Source of the DNA: Candidatus Sulfotelmatobacter sp.
GTDB lineage: Bacteria > Acidobacteriota > Terriglobia > Terriglobales > Acidobacteriaceae
Length of the DNA: 34,225 bases
Assembly: GCA_030041215.1 (NCBI GenBank)
Contig: JASHOH010000110.1
Location: 1-34,225 of the forward strand
Reading direction: 5' to 3'
The position numbers and the translations under genes were made by a program. Positions 16,581 through 23,384 of this stretch are shown piece by piece; within the stretch, counting starts at the first letter, position 1, and the number at the start of each line of letters is the position of its first letter. Below the pieces are notes generated by a model. The model did not search any database, was not told where the DNA came from, and was given only the letters and a program-made list of their open reading frames with translations.

Positions 16581-17039
16581 ATGTCAACAAGCAGTCAAGC
16601 GCTTCCGTCACGACAAGCAGGAGCTGCGGCCGTAAACACCTCAGGAGTCTCAGGCGCAATCGTCTTTCTGGGGCGGTTGTTCTTCGCGCTGATTTTCATT
16701 CTGTCGGGCCCGCGCCACTTTATGAGTCAGACGATCGCCTATGCGGCATCGCAAGGCGTACCGCTGGCTTCGGTCGCTGTTCCGTTCTCAGGAGCTCTCG
16801 CCCTGCTGGGCGGACTTTCGATCCTGCTCGGCTACCGCGCCAAAATAGGCGCCTGGTTCATCGTGCTGTTCTTGGCTGGCATAACGCCAATGATGCATAG
16901 GTTCTGGGCTGTTACCGACCCGATGATGCATCAAATTCAGTTCATCATGTTCATGAAAAATCTGGCGATGCTGGGCGGCGCGCTTCTCATCACGCAATTC
17001 GGTTCGGGACCGTGGAGCCTCGACGCGCGCGGAAAGTGA
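16581..17039 (+). CDS. DoxX-family membrane protein
   Basis: A 152-residue inner-membrane protein with four predicted helices. The first (about 36-58) contains FLGRLFFALIFILSGPRHF, the typical start of DoxX/DoxD-like proteins. Later helices are VAVPFSGALALLGGLSILLGY, IGAWFIVLFLAGITPMM and FMKNLAMLGGALLIT. Such proteins are often linked with oxidative stress or thiosulfate:quinone chemistry, but substrates are rarely known. The N-terminal 30 residues are Ser/Ala-rich and probably cytoplasmic. AAGGAG 9 nt before the ATG 16581 supports this start over the in-frame one at 16536. Repeat-rich DNA begins immediately after its stop. Confidence 0.87.
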   Translation: MSTSSQALPSRQAGAAAVNTSGVSGAIVFLGRLFFALIFILSGPRHFMSQTIAYAASQGVPLASVAVPFSGALALLGGLSILLGYRAKIGAWFIVLFLAGITPMMHRFWAVTDPMMHQIQFIMFMKNLAMLGGALLITQFGSGPWSLDARGK

Positions 17040-17040
17040 C

Positions 17041-17341
17041 GTCATTCCGAACAGTGCCGAAGGCACTGTGAGGAACCTGCTGTTCTTTTCGATTCTGGTT
17101 GTCATCCTGAGCGCAGCCGTCTTTCGGGCGGAGCGAAGGATCTCCGTCCCATCGATCCGTTGCGCGGAGATTCCCTTCGCCATTCGGCTCAGGGCAGGCT
17201 CTCAGCCCCGCGGCTTCGCCGCCCTCGGCTGAAGCCGAGGGTCTACCTGAGAACGCGGGCCTTCGGAATGACGCCGCATCAGAGTTCAGTCCCTCAACGG
17301 CGGAAATGCATAGATTCTTCGCTTCGCTCAGAATGACAATT
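17041..17341. repeat. Cluster of dispersed palindromic repeats after the DoxX gene
   Basis: Several units follow one another. GTCATTCCGAACAGTGCC with a perfect 8-bp hairpin to GGCACTGT (17051-17069) comes first. Next is a 45-bp unit, GTCATCCTGAGCG...GGATCTCC (17101-17145), with a near-identical inverted copy at 33167-33211. Then come CCCTTCG...CAGGGCAGG (17173-17198), a 9-bp hairpin CCCTCGGCT/AGCCGAGGG (17222-17241), CTTCGGAATGACG (17264-17276) and TTCTTCGCTTCGCTCAGAA (17319-17337). No gene is seen in 17040-17780. Confidence 0.8.
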
Positions 17342-17394
17342 TTGGCAGGATGTTATGAGTTAGTTACCCCCCTCCCCCCCATATGCCCCTAATT

Positions 17395-17501
17395 AGAATC
17401 ATGGGGTTACGCAGAATTTCCTTGCAAATATTAGAGCCTGAACGACTTACAGGCAAATATTAGGCAACAAAGCACTTACAGCCCGGCGTGAGCCGGGCTG
17501 T
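17395..17501. repeat. AGAATCATGGGGTTA / GCAAATATTAG repeats plus hairpin
   Basis: A 58-bp unit (17395-17452) aligns without gaps to 26201-26258. It shares AGAATCATGGGGTTA at its start and TTGCAAATATTAGA in the middle. It is followed at once by a half-unit (17453-17481, GCAAATATTAGGCAACAAAG, then CACTTACAG). The end merges into a perfect 10-bp hairpin, ACAGCCCGGC-GTGA-GCCGGGCTGT (17478-17501). Confidence 0.7.
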
Positions 17502-17656
17502 AGGCCGTTACTTATGATATCTCAAAGAGCGCAATCACATAATACAGTTCTCTTTTGGTTAAGTAAAGAAGAAAGTTTTGATCTCGAGAATTTCCTTCGA
17601 TCCCTCCCGCCTTGTGTTCCGTTTACAGCGGAGCTCTCCCCACCTTTCGAAAACCG

Positions 17657-17680
17657 CCCTTGGACTTCGCTCAGGGCAGG
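17657..17680. repeat. 24-bp dispersed repeat (copy of the one in rnr)
   Basis: CCCTTGGACTTCGCTCAGGG plus CAGG differs from the inverted copy in rnr (13637-13660) by a single base. It lies about 100 bp upstream of the FRG-SET gene. The surrounding bases (CCCCACC at 17639 and GGTGGGG at 17686) form a further inverted pair. Confidence 0.75.
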
Positions 17681-17780
17681 CTCCAGGTGGGGCATCCTCA
17701 GTTGTTTTAGCTCCAAGCAACGGTGGGCCAGCCCCCGGATTACGCGTTAGAATTGTCTTCCCGACCGGACGGGGACCCCG

Positions 17781-18947
17781 ATGGCGCAAGTCGAAAGAGC
17801 AGCGGAAAGCCTGGAGCAGTTCGCAAGCATCGCGGGGGAGCTTCGCGATGAATGGATGAACTACTCCGACAATGCAATCATTCCTTGGTTTCGCGGTCAA
17901 AACGACGCTGAGTGGCCCCTGCGCCCGAAGTTCTACCGCCGCCCTCCCACCGATTTGACCACCGAGTGTGAAATCCGCGAGGAGTTCATCACACACGCCC
18001 CAGCCCTGTGCGATATCACTCCCCGCAACGAGTGGGAGTGGTACTTCCTGATGCAACATTACGGTGCGCCGACCCGTCTGCTAGATTGGACGGATGGCGC
18101 GTTAGTCGCCCTGTACTTTGCCGTCCGCGACAACAAAGCCGATAGGCACGCTGCTGTGTGGGCACTCGACCCCTGGCGGCTGAATTGGACCGTCCTCCGA
18201 AAGGACGAGGTTGTCCCCGTCGGCGATGTTCTCCTACCGACCAGAAGGAAGGAGCACGCTTGGCTGCCAAAGAGATTCACGCGATCTCGTTCCATGCCGA
18301 AGTCTCCGATTGCAGTCTTTCCCGGTCACTTCGACAAGAGAATCGGCGCCCAGCGCTCTGCGTTTACCGTCCACGGCAGCGACGTGGACGGGCTTATGAC
18401 GCTCGCCCGCGGAGCGGCGGCGAGGCACCCTAGGCTCGTGAGGATCAGGATTCCCAGTTGGTCGGTCAGGCAGATCAAGAGGTCGCTGGATACGTGCGGC
18501 ATCGACGAGACGACTGTCTTCCCGAACCTAGAGGCATTGAGCCGAGTGGTTGAGTTTAGGTGGAAGGAGGACGCGGCTCCGCTCCCCCACGACGGCGTTG
18601 TGACCAGGCTAAGGCCGTCGAGGACTCACGGAGTGGGAGTGTTCGCGCTCAAACGAATTGTCAAGGGCACAAGGCTCTTTTCACACGATCTCGACGAGAT
18701 GATGTGGGTCGACCGTGACGGCCTGAAGAGACTGCCAAAGGAAATCAGGAAACTATACGAGGATTTTGGCGTGCTCAAGGGTGGCCGCTACGGCTGTCCG
18801 ACGAACTTCAACCGCCTCACGATGTCGTGGTATCTGAATGAGTCGAAGCGACCGAACGTGCGCTGCGACGAGGATTACAACTTTGTTGCCGTCCGGGACA
18901 TTAGAAGCGGGGACGAATTGACGGTGGACTACGCGCGTTACCCGTAA
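17781..18947 (+). CDS. FRG domain - SET domain fusion protein
   Basis: A 388-residue two-domain protein. Residues 30-260 match the FRG domain: PWFRGQ (35-40, the naming motif), PLRPKFYR, LMQHYGAPTRLLDWTDGALVALYFAV (90-115), RIGAQRSAFTVHG (187-199) and IRIPSWSVRQIKRSL with FPNLEALS. FRG is a domain of unknown biochemistry that is common in accessory and phage-related genes. Residues 275-388 look like a SET domain: THGVGVFALKRIVKGTRLF (cofactor-binding GxG type), YLNESKRPNV (355-360 region, corresponding to NHxxxPN but with Glu in place of His) and DELTVDYARY. SET domains are usually protein lysine methyltransferases. The ORF ends right after the DY motif, with no post-SET cysteines. Arginine is often AGG, unlike neighbours. 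It is flanked by repeats and converges with a membrane coiled-coil gene. Confidence 0.8.
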   Translation: MAQVERAAESLEQFASIAGELRDEWMNYSDNAIIPWFRGQNDAEWPLRPKFYRRPPTDLTTECEIREEFITHAPALCDITPRNEWEWYFLMQHYGAPTRLLDWTDGALVALYFAVRDNKADRHAAVWALDPWRLNWTVLRKDEVVPVGDVLLPTRRKEHAWLPKRFTRSRSMPKSPIAVFPGHFDKRIGAQRSAFTVHGSDVDGLMTLARGAAARHPRLVRIRIPSWSVRQIKRSLDTCGIDETTVFPNLEALSRVVEFRWKEDAAPLPHDGVVTRLRPSRTHGVGVFALKRIVKGTRLFSHDLDEMMWVDRDGLKRLPKEIRKLYEDFGVLKGGRYGCPTNFNRLTMSWYLNESKRPNVRCDEDYNFVAVRDIRSGDELTVDYARYP

Positions 18948-18995
18948 GTGAGCGGCTGCCTGCTGCGCCGGCCCACGCGGGCGTGGAATGTGGTT

Positions 18996-19589
18996 CTAGC
19001 TGGTCCCGTCGACCCCGATCTCCTCTCGCATTGCCGCTGTGATGGCATCCTCCTGCGCTAGCAATTCCTTCGTCCTCTTTTCGAACGCATCACTTTCTCC
19101 GCTGGATATTTCCCTAGCGACTCGCCTCGTCAGTCCAGCATGGGCGATCAAAAGTCTGGTTACTTGTTTGCCACACGCCAGCTCAGCGAGAAGTATCGCT
19201 TGATCAAAATCTCTCCCTGCCTTCAGCACTTTTTCGCTCGCCTCATTTTTAAAAGCCTGCCTTGCGGGGTCGTCCTTGCCTTCCTTTTCCCCCAGCGAAT
19301 AGACGACACTCATATTGAACAAGGCCGCCCGCACAGCAGCGATCTTCTTTGCAGTTTCAAACAGTACCTCGCGCCTTAGTTCCCATCGCTTCTGCCGGTC
19401 CCATATGTCGTCCGAAATGGCTGCCTCAATTTCCTTGGTTGCCTTCGTGACCGCGCTCATCTGCTCAACTAGTTTGCCCACATCCTCATGCGTCGCTAGG
19501 TTCTCCCCTTTCCTTTTCAGATAGGAACCGAGGTACGCGCCGGCCCCAGCGAACAAGACCACGAGCGCGAATTGCCACAGCCCGACCAT
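18996..19589 (-). CDS. One-helix membrane/coiled-coil protein of unknown function
   Basis: A 197-residue protein. One transmembrane helix (WQFALVVLFAGAGAYLGSYL, about 4-23) is followed by KRKGENLATHEDVGKLVEQM and KATKEIEAAISDDIWDRQKRWELRREVL, a pattern I recognise from uncharacterised proteins in genomic islands. A long helical cytoplasmic part follows, with one cysteine and no enzyme motif. The start is taken at the ATG 19589. The frame continues upstream to 19808, but that extension is the translation of repeat DNA. The gene converges with the FRG-SET gene (48-nt gap). Whether the two work together is unknown. The membrane anchor plus coiled coil suggests a scaffold or sensor. Confidence 0.75.
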   Translation of the reverse strand: MVGLWQFALVVLFAGAGAYLGSYLKRKGENLATHEDVGKLVEQMSAVTKATKEIEAAISDDIWDRQKRWELRREVLFETAKKIAAVRAALFNMSVVYSLGEKEGKDDPARQAFKNEASEKVLKAGRDFDQAILLAELACGKQVTRLLIAHAGLTRRVAREISSGESDAFEKRTKELLAQEDAITAAMREEIGVDGTS

Positions 19590-19639
19590 CACTGCGATTC
19601 TAGCGGAAACCGACAAAAAAGGACTCCAGTGTCCGACGT

Positions 19640-19973
19640 CCTTTGCTCGTCGCTTGAGGGCGGGTGAGCCGGGGGCTGGCCCAGCCTTTCGCCGCATTCT
19701 CCTTTTGGCGGTTGCCCCACCCTTGTCGCGCATTTTGGCGGGCAAAGACTGCCCTGAGCAAGCTAAGCACGCCGAAGGGGTGGGGAATCTGACTTCCCGA
19801 GTGCGCACCGGTCATTGTGCCGGGAGATCCCTCGCTTCGCCTGAAAAGGGCGGGTGGCCCATCGCTCTGAGCTTGTTTTTGGTTGCGCTATTCTCAGAGG
19901 TTGCCCCACCCTTTTAGCGCTTTTTGCGAAAGGGGCGAGGGAAATTCGGGGACAGACGGACCGTTCCCGGTAA
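19640..19973. repeat. Repeat-rich intergenic block in the island
   Basis: No gene is seen in 19590-19973. The block holds paired GGGCGGGTG / TTGCCCCACCC motifs (19659 and 19707; 19849 and 19901), a CTGCCCTGAGC...CGAAGGG unit (19749-19779), a GAGATCCCTCGCTTCGCCTGA unit (19832-19852) and AAAGGGGCGAGGG followed by GGGGACAGACGG (19930-19958). These are fragments of the same repeat families as elsewhere, laid end to end. Confidence 0.65.
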
Positions 19974-20294
19974 TTAGTCTCCATCGCAACCCAGCGAGAA
20001 GCGCAGGGCAGCACATACTTCAGTCATTCGTGCTGCACTAAGCTGGGCCACACGTTTCCCCAGGCGCTGTTGCGACACCGTAACTGCATTGTGCAGGTTC
20101 ACGGCGCACGGGGACTTCATGCCGTCCTCCTCATTCAGAACCACCTCCGAGGGCACGCCGCGAATTGTGGAAGTGACCGGCGCAACCGTGACCGTGGACA
20201 AATATGCGATTGCGCTATTGCGGGTGAGAACGAGGACCGGCCGCTTCTTGTCGGGCGGGGCAAACTGGTAGAGGCGAACCTCACCTCGGGCCAT
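19974..20294 (-). CDS. MazF/PemK-family toxin (mRNA interferase)
   Basis: A 106-residue toxin of a type II toxin-antitoxin pair. By family MazF/PemK proteins cut mRNA or tRNA at short sequences and are held inactive by the antitoxin. Marks are MARGEVRLYQFAPPDKKRPVLVLTR (the GEVxxxxxxxxxxRPVLVL core), VTVAPVTSTIRGVPSEVVL, the acidic NEEDGMKSPCAVNLHNAVTVSQ and KRVAQLSAARMTEVCAAL. The start is the ATG at 20294 with AAGGA 4 nt upstream, although the frame stays open to 20321. It begins 11 nt after the antitoxin stop, a typical operon arrangement. Repeat-rich DNA follows its stop. Confidence 0.88.
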   Translation of the reverse strand: MARGEVRLYQFAPPDKKRPVLVLTRNSAIAYLSTVTVAPVTSTIRGVPSEVVLNEEDGMKSPCAVNLHNAVTVSQQRLGKRVAQLSAARMTEVCAALRFSLGCDGD

Positions 20295-20305
20295 CCGTCC
20301 TTGGC

Positions 20306-20557
20306 CTATTCTTGCGGCCACGCGGCCTCCGATTCCCAGTCCCGCGCCGCCGCGTCGGCTTGCGGCTGCCGCGAGTAGCCCTCGCGGTCGCGCTCTTCGC
20401 TGGCTCGCAGTTGCAACCGACGAAGATGTTCACGCAGGGCTTCGCGCACCAAAGCGGAACGGTTTCGCCGGGTACGCTTCGCGGCCTGGTCGGCGGCCTG
20501 TAACAGCTTCTTATCCAGCACGATTTGAACGATCTGTATATGTGGAGTCCATTCCAC
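20306..20557 (-). CDS. Ribbon-helix-helix antitoxin partner of MazF
   Basis: An 83-residue protein with an N-terminal ribbon-helix-helix fold: the beta strand HIQIVQIVLDKK, helix LLQAADQAAKRT and helix RSALVREALREHLRRLQ. By family the RHH dimer binds its own operator while the C-terminal tail (here Glu/Arg/Gln-rich and ending ESEAAWPQE) wraps and blocks the toxin. The start is uncertain. I prefer the GTG at 20557 because GGAG lies 6 nt upstream. A GTG at 20569 and a TTG at 20611 are also in frame. The palindromic operator overlaps the start, which fits autoregulation. Confidence 0.8.
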   Translation of the reverse strand: MEWTPHIQIVQIVLDKKLLQAADQAAKRTRRNRSALVREALREHLRRLQLRASEERDREGYSRQPQADAAARDWESEAAWPQE

Positions 20558-20571
20558 AGTATACTCCACAT
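20540..20571. promoter_or_regulatory. Probable operator of the toxin-antitoxin operon
   Basis: ATGTGGAGT (20540-20548) and ACTCCACAT (20563-20571) are perfect 9-bp inverted arms. An inner TGTGGA-N6-TCCACA (20541-20558) uses the left arm again, so three half-sites are stacked. The minus strand also reads TATACT between arms, a possible -10 box. The site covers the antitoxin ribosome binding site and start codons. Confidence 0.6.
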
Positions 20572-20765
20572 CGGCGGTGTCGGCAGCATGAGCAGGGGGG
20601 AGGGATGACAAACTGGTAAATTAACATTGAAAATAAAGCACTTATCCGTCTTCGGCACGCTGCAAATGCCGTCTTCGCCTCCCAATTCACGCCAAAATCG
20701 AGAGTTTTCGCTGCAAAAAGGCCAAAACCGCAAAACCTCGTTCTCGTCCAGGCAAAAAGCAGGTT

Positions 20766-20830
20766 CCCTTCGGCATTCGCCTCAGGGCAGGTTCCTCACC
20801 GCCGCTGCGCGCCGGTTCGGAATGACATCC
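20766..20830. repeat. Dispersed repeats downstream of ilvE
   Basis: CCCTTCGGCATTCGCCTCAG plus GGCAGG (20766-20791) is followed by GGTTCCTCACC and CGGTTCGGAATGACATCC (to 20830). These are the same two families seen at 10345, 17041 and 17173. Between 20572 and 20843 no gene is seen. Confidence 0.7.
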
Positions 20831-20843
20831 ATTCAGGGACGAA

Positions 20844-21788
20844 TCACACCGCGACTGGCTGCTTGTTGCGCACCGGCACTGGCGTCAGCCAGCCGTGGCG
20901 ATCGGACTTCTCTCCGCGGACGATAGCGTAGAACTCCTTCTGAATTGCCTTGGTGATTGGGCCGACCGTACCGCTGCCGACCTTAATCCGATCTACCGTC
21001 ACAATCGGGGTAATCTCTGCGGCCGTGCCTGTAAAGAACGCCTCATCGGCGATGTAGAGCATCTCGCGCGGAATCATCTGCTCGAGAATCGGGATATTGA
21101 GATCGCGGGCGATCTGCAATGCTGAGTCGCGCGTAATTCCGGGCAGCACCGAGTTGCCCAGCGGCGCCGTCAGCAGCTTTCCGCGGTGCACGATAAACAC
21201 ATTCTCGCCTGAGCCCTCGCTGACAAATCCGTTGACGTCGAGCGCGATACCTTCGGCAAAGCCGTTGACGATGGCTTCCATCTTGATAAGCTGCGAATTC
21301 ATGTAATTCGCGCCCGACTTCGCCATCGCCGGCAGCGTGTTGGGAGCGATACGAGTCCACGAGGAAACACAGGCGTTGCAGCCTTCGCCCTCGCCGCCCA
21401 GATACTTTCCCCACGGATAATTGACGATGTAGACCTCAGTCGGCGAGTTGAAGGGATTCACTCCCGCCTCGCCATATCCGCGCAGCACGATCGGACGCAC
21501 ATAGCACGGCCACACACCATTCGAGCCCACGGTCTCGCACATGGCCTTGACCAGTTCATCGCGCGTGTAGCGCACGTCAATGCGATAGACCTTAGCCGAG
21601 TCGAGCAGGCGCTGGATGTGTTCAGGCGCTCGGAAGATGGCCGGCCCCGAAGGCGGCGCGTAGCATCGGATCCCCTCAAACACCGAGGACCCGTAGTGAA
21701 CCACATGCGACATTACGTGGATGGTGGCCTCATCCCAGGGGATGAGGCGTCCGTTGTGCCAGATGTTTTCCGTCTTCTGGATCGCCAT
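20844..21788 (-). CDS. ilvE: Branched-chain amino acid aminotransferase
   Basis: A fold-type IV pyridoxal-phosphate aminotransferase of 314 residues that converts the 2-oxo acids of leucine, isoleucine and valine to the amino acids, using glutamate. Marks are IWHNGRLIPWDEATIHVMSH, HYGSSVFEGIRCY, VRPIVLRGYGE, the cofactor lysine Lys157 in AMAKSGANYMNS, EGIALDVNGFVSEGSGENVF and EAFFTGTAAEITPIVTVD. Length and motifs match IlvE of the bacterial class rather than D-amino acid transaminase. The ATG at 21788 has AAGGAG close upstream. A structured leader (21789-21939) precedes it. The short C-terminal tail beyond RHGWLTPV is variable. Confidence 0.93.
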   Translation of the reverse strand: MAIQKTENIWHNGRLIPWDEATIHVMSHVVHYGSSVFEGIRCYAPPSGPAIFRAPEHIQRLLDSAKVYRIDVRYTRDELVKAMCETVGSNGVWPCYVRPIVLRGYGEAGVNPFNSPTEVYIVNYPWGKYLGGEGEGCNACVSSWTRIAPNTLPAMAKSGANYMNSQLIKMEAIVNGFAEGIALDVNGFVSEGSGENVFIVHRGKLLTAPLGNSVLPGITRDSALQIARDLNIPILEQMIPREMLYIADEAFFTGTAAEITPIVTVDRIKVGSGTVGPITKAIQKEFYAIVRGEKSDRHGWLTPVPVRNKQPVAV

Positions 21789-21939
21789 GCATGCTCCTTC
21801 GGCTGCGCTTATAAGTGAGCGGACTTATCAGATGCAGACTGGCTGCATCTTTGATGCGTAACGGGCTGCAAGGAGGCTGAATACCTCCAAACGGCAGGGA
21901 GCGAGGGCGGAATCCCAAGCCACGTTACACGCCATTATA
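21789..21939 (-). promoter_or_regulatory. Promoter -10 and structured 5' leader of ilvE
   Basis: On the minus strand a perfect TATAAT (21934-21939) would start a leader of about 138 nt. It contains three hairpins: GGAGG/CCTCC (21872-21888), GATGCAG/CTGCATC (21831-21849, 7 bp, 5-nt loop) and ATAAGT/ACTTAT (21811-21828). The last lies just before the ribosome binding site. No T-box core or U-run terminator was seen, so the leader is a candidate control region, not a recognised riboswitch. Confidence 0.4.
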
Positions 21940-22066
21940 GCTGGAGGGCGGCGATTCCCGGATAGGACTTTCGTGCAGCAACGCCCGTAAGCCGGGCAGA
22001 TTTGACTCTAAACCCTCCTCTCGGTAGCTTTTACACGGAACTCGTACTCAGAAACTAACGGCTGAA

Positions 22067-22792
22067 ATGCACCCAATCGCCCTGAGCATCCTGCTGGGCC
22101 TGACAGCGGCGGCCGCCAACGTATTCGGCGGGGCCATCATTGTTCAGCGGCATTGGGAGCGCCGCTACCTACGCTATTTTGTCGCCTTGGGCGCAGGGTT
22201 CATGCTTGCCACTGCGCTGGTGGAGATGATCCCCGAAAGCCTGGAGCTGAGAGGCCGCAGCGCCGTCTATCTGGTGCTGCTCGGGTACTTGATCATTCAC
22301 TTCTTCGAACATACTGTCACGCCGCATTTCCACTTCGGCGAGGAGACGCACAAAGACGAGTTCATACACTCGCATAAGGGATATTCAGTTCTCCTGGGAC
22401 TGATCATCCATACGTTTTTTGACGGCATTGCCATCGCCTCGGGATTCCTGGTGTCGAACGAGCTCGGCTGGCTGATTTTTTTCGCCGTGTTTCTTCACAA
22501 GATTCCCGAAGGCTTCACGGTCAGTTCGGTGATGCTGGCGAGCGGGCGCAGCCGCGGGACGGCTTGGGGCGCTTCCATGATTTTGGGCGGAGCGACGCTG
22601 GCAGGTGTCCTCACGATGGCGCTGTTCCAAGATCACGTGGGCGCAGGGTTGCCACTCGCAGCGGGCGTTACGATTTATGTCGCTGCTTCAGATCTCGTTC
22701 CCGAGGTCAACAGAGAGCCGGCCATGAAAATGGCGCTGCTGGTATTTGTGGGCGCGGGGATGTTTTTTCTGCTGGAAAAGCTCTTTCGCTAA
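22067..22792 (+). CDS. ZIP-family divalent metal transporter
   Basis: A 241-residue inner-membrane protein that by family brings Zn2+ or other divalent metals into the cytoplasm. It has about eight hydrophobic helices. Two diagnostic metal-site motifs are present: HTFFDGIAIASGF in one helix and HKIPEGFTVSSVML in the next. The loop between helices 3 and 4 is His-rich (HFFEHTVTPHFHFGEETHKDEFIHSHKG), a likely metal-collecting loop. Helix 2 has the GAGFMLATALVEMIPE stretch of the family. The length is typical of the ZupT/GufA-like group. A weak TTGACT (22002-22007) is a possible -35 element. Tandem repeats follow the stop at once. Confidence 0.9.
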   Translation: MHPIALSILLGLTAAAANVFGGAIIVQRHWERRYLRYFVALGAGFMLATALVEMIPESLELRGRSAVYLVLLGYLIIHFFEHTVTPHFHFGEETHKDEFIHSHKGYSVLLGLIIHTFFDGIAIASGFLVSNELGWLIFFAVFLHKIPEGFTVSSVMLASGRSRGTAWGASMILGGATLAGVLTMALFQDHVGAGLPLAAGVTIYVAASDLVPEVNREPAMKMALLVFVGAGMFFLLEKLFR

Positions 22793-22795
22793 ACG

Positions 22796-22856
22796 ACGTA
22801 ACGAGTATCGAGTATCGGGTAACGAGTATCGAGTGTCGGGTACCGAGTATCGAGCA
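22796..22856. repeat. GTAACGAGTATCGAG tandem tract, left flank of the S23 gene
   Basis: A degenerate array of about 7-bp words: GTAACGAGTATCGAGTATCG, then GGTAACGAGTATCGAGTGTC, then GGGTACCGAGTATCGAG. The right flank of the next gene (23343-23383) carries the same words in the opposite orientation. Confidence 0.75.
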
Positions 22857-22881
22857 AGAACTAATGAGTTTGGGCGCGAAG

Positions 22882-23259
22882 TCAAATGGGAAGTGCGCGG
22901 ATGCGCTGCTCCAGCGAGTTTATGAGCCCGCTCAGAATGCGATTTACTTCGTTGATTCTGTTGATAAGGCAGTTCGCTTGCGAGACTGAGAGATAGGTCC
23001 GACGTTGGGCAGTGATTATTTGCGTTTCCAGTTCGGCGAGCGATCCGCGCGCGTGTCGAAGGAAACGCCGGAAGTCCTTTTCGCTATGGTGGGCCTGACC
23101 CTCTGCGATATTGCTCGGGACGGAAACCGCCGCACGGCGAATCTGGTCGGCTAAACTGTACATCTCGCGTCTAGGGAACGACTCGGTCGCATCGTACACG
23201 GCCGAAACCAAGTCCATAGATTTTTGCCAGGCGACGAGATCTTTGTAGTGCCCACCCAC
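22882..23259 (-). CDS. S23-type four-helix-bundle protein
   Basis: A 125-residue protein of the 23S rRNA-intervening-sequence (S23 / four helix bundle) family. Marks are YKDLVAWQKSMDLVSAVYDAT, FPRREMYSLADQIRRAAVSVPSNIAEG and the RFLRHARGSLAELETQI helix. The family also includes the bAvd accessory proteins of diversity-generating retroelements, but no reverse transcriptase is seen here. The start is a GTG at 23259 without a clear ribosome binding site. Its flanks are inverted tracts of the same short tandem words, which sets this gene apart as a possible mobile or hitchhiking cassette between the ZIP gene and ychF. It is not inside an rRNA gene here. Confidence 0.85.
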   Translation of the reverse strand: MGGHYKDLVAWQKSMDLVSAVYDATESFPRREMYSLADQIRRAAVSVPSNIAEGQAHHSEKDFRRFLRHARGSLAELETQIITAQRRTYLSVSQANCLINRINEVNRILSGLINSLEQRIRALPI

Positions 23260-23342
23260 GAAAGGAGCTTACAGCCATACGCACTCGAAGTGGGTCGCCT
23301 TGAAGCGCGAGGTTTGATTCCACTCCCAAAACGGAACTCAAG

Positions 23343-23383
23343 ACGGGCACTCGGTACTCGCTACGCGTTACTCGATACACCGC
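23343..23383. repeat. Inverted tandem tract, right flank of the S23 gene
   Basis: Read on the minus strand it gives GTATCGAGTAACGCGTAGCG, then AGTACCGAGTGCCC, the same words as the 22796-22856 tract in opposite orientation. It reaches to within 2 nt of the ychF stop codon. Confidence 0.65.
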
Positions 23384-23384
23384 A

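Noticed and set aside
19590..19808. N-terminal extension of the membrane coiled-coil gene
   Set aside because: It translates repeat DNA (GAGCCGGGG, CCCACCC motifs). The hydrophobic helix typical of the family starts at the internal ATG 19589.
21828..21935. 35-codon leader ORF before ilvE as an attenuator peptide
   Set aside because: Its ATG overlaps the -10 box, and the peptide is not enriched in leucine, isoleucine or valine in a run, so an attenuation leader is not supported.
22796..22856. Short regular repeats considered as a CRISPR array
   Set aside because: The words are about 7 bp, degenerate and without spacers of constant length. No cas gene is present.
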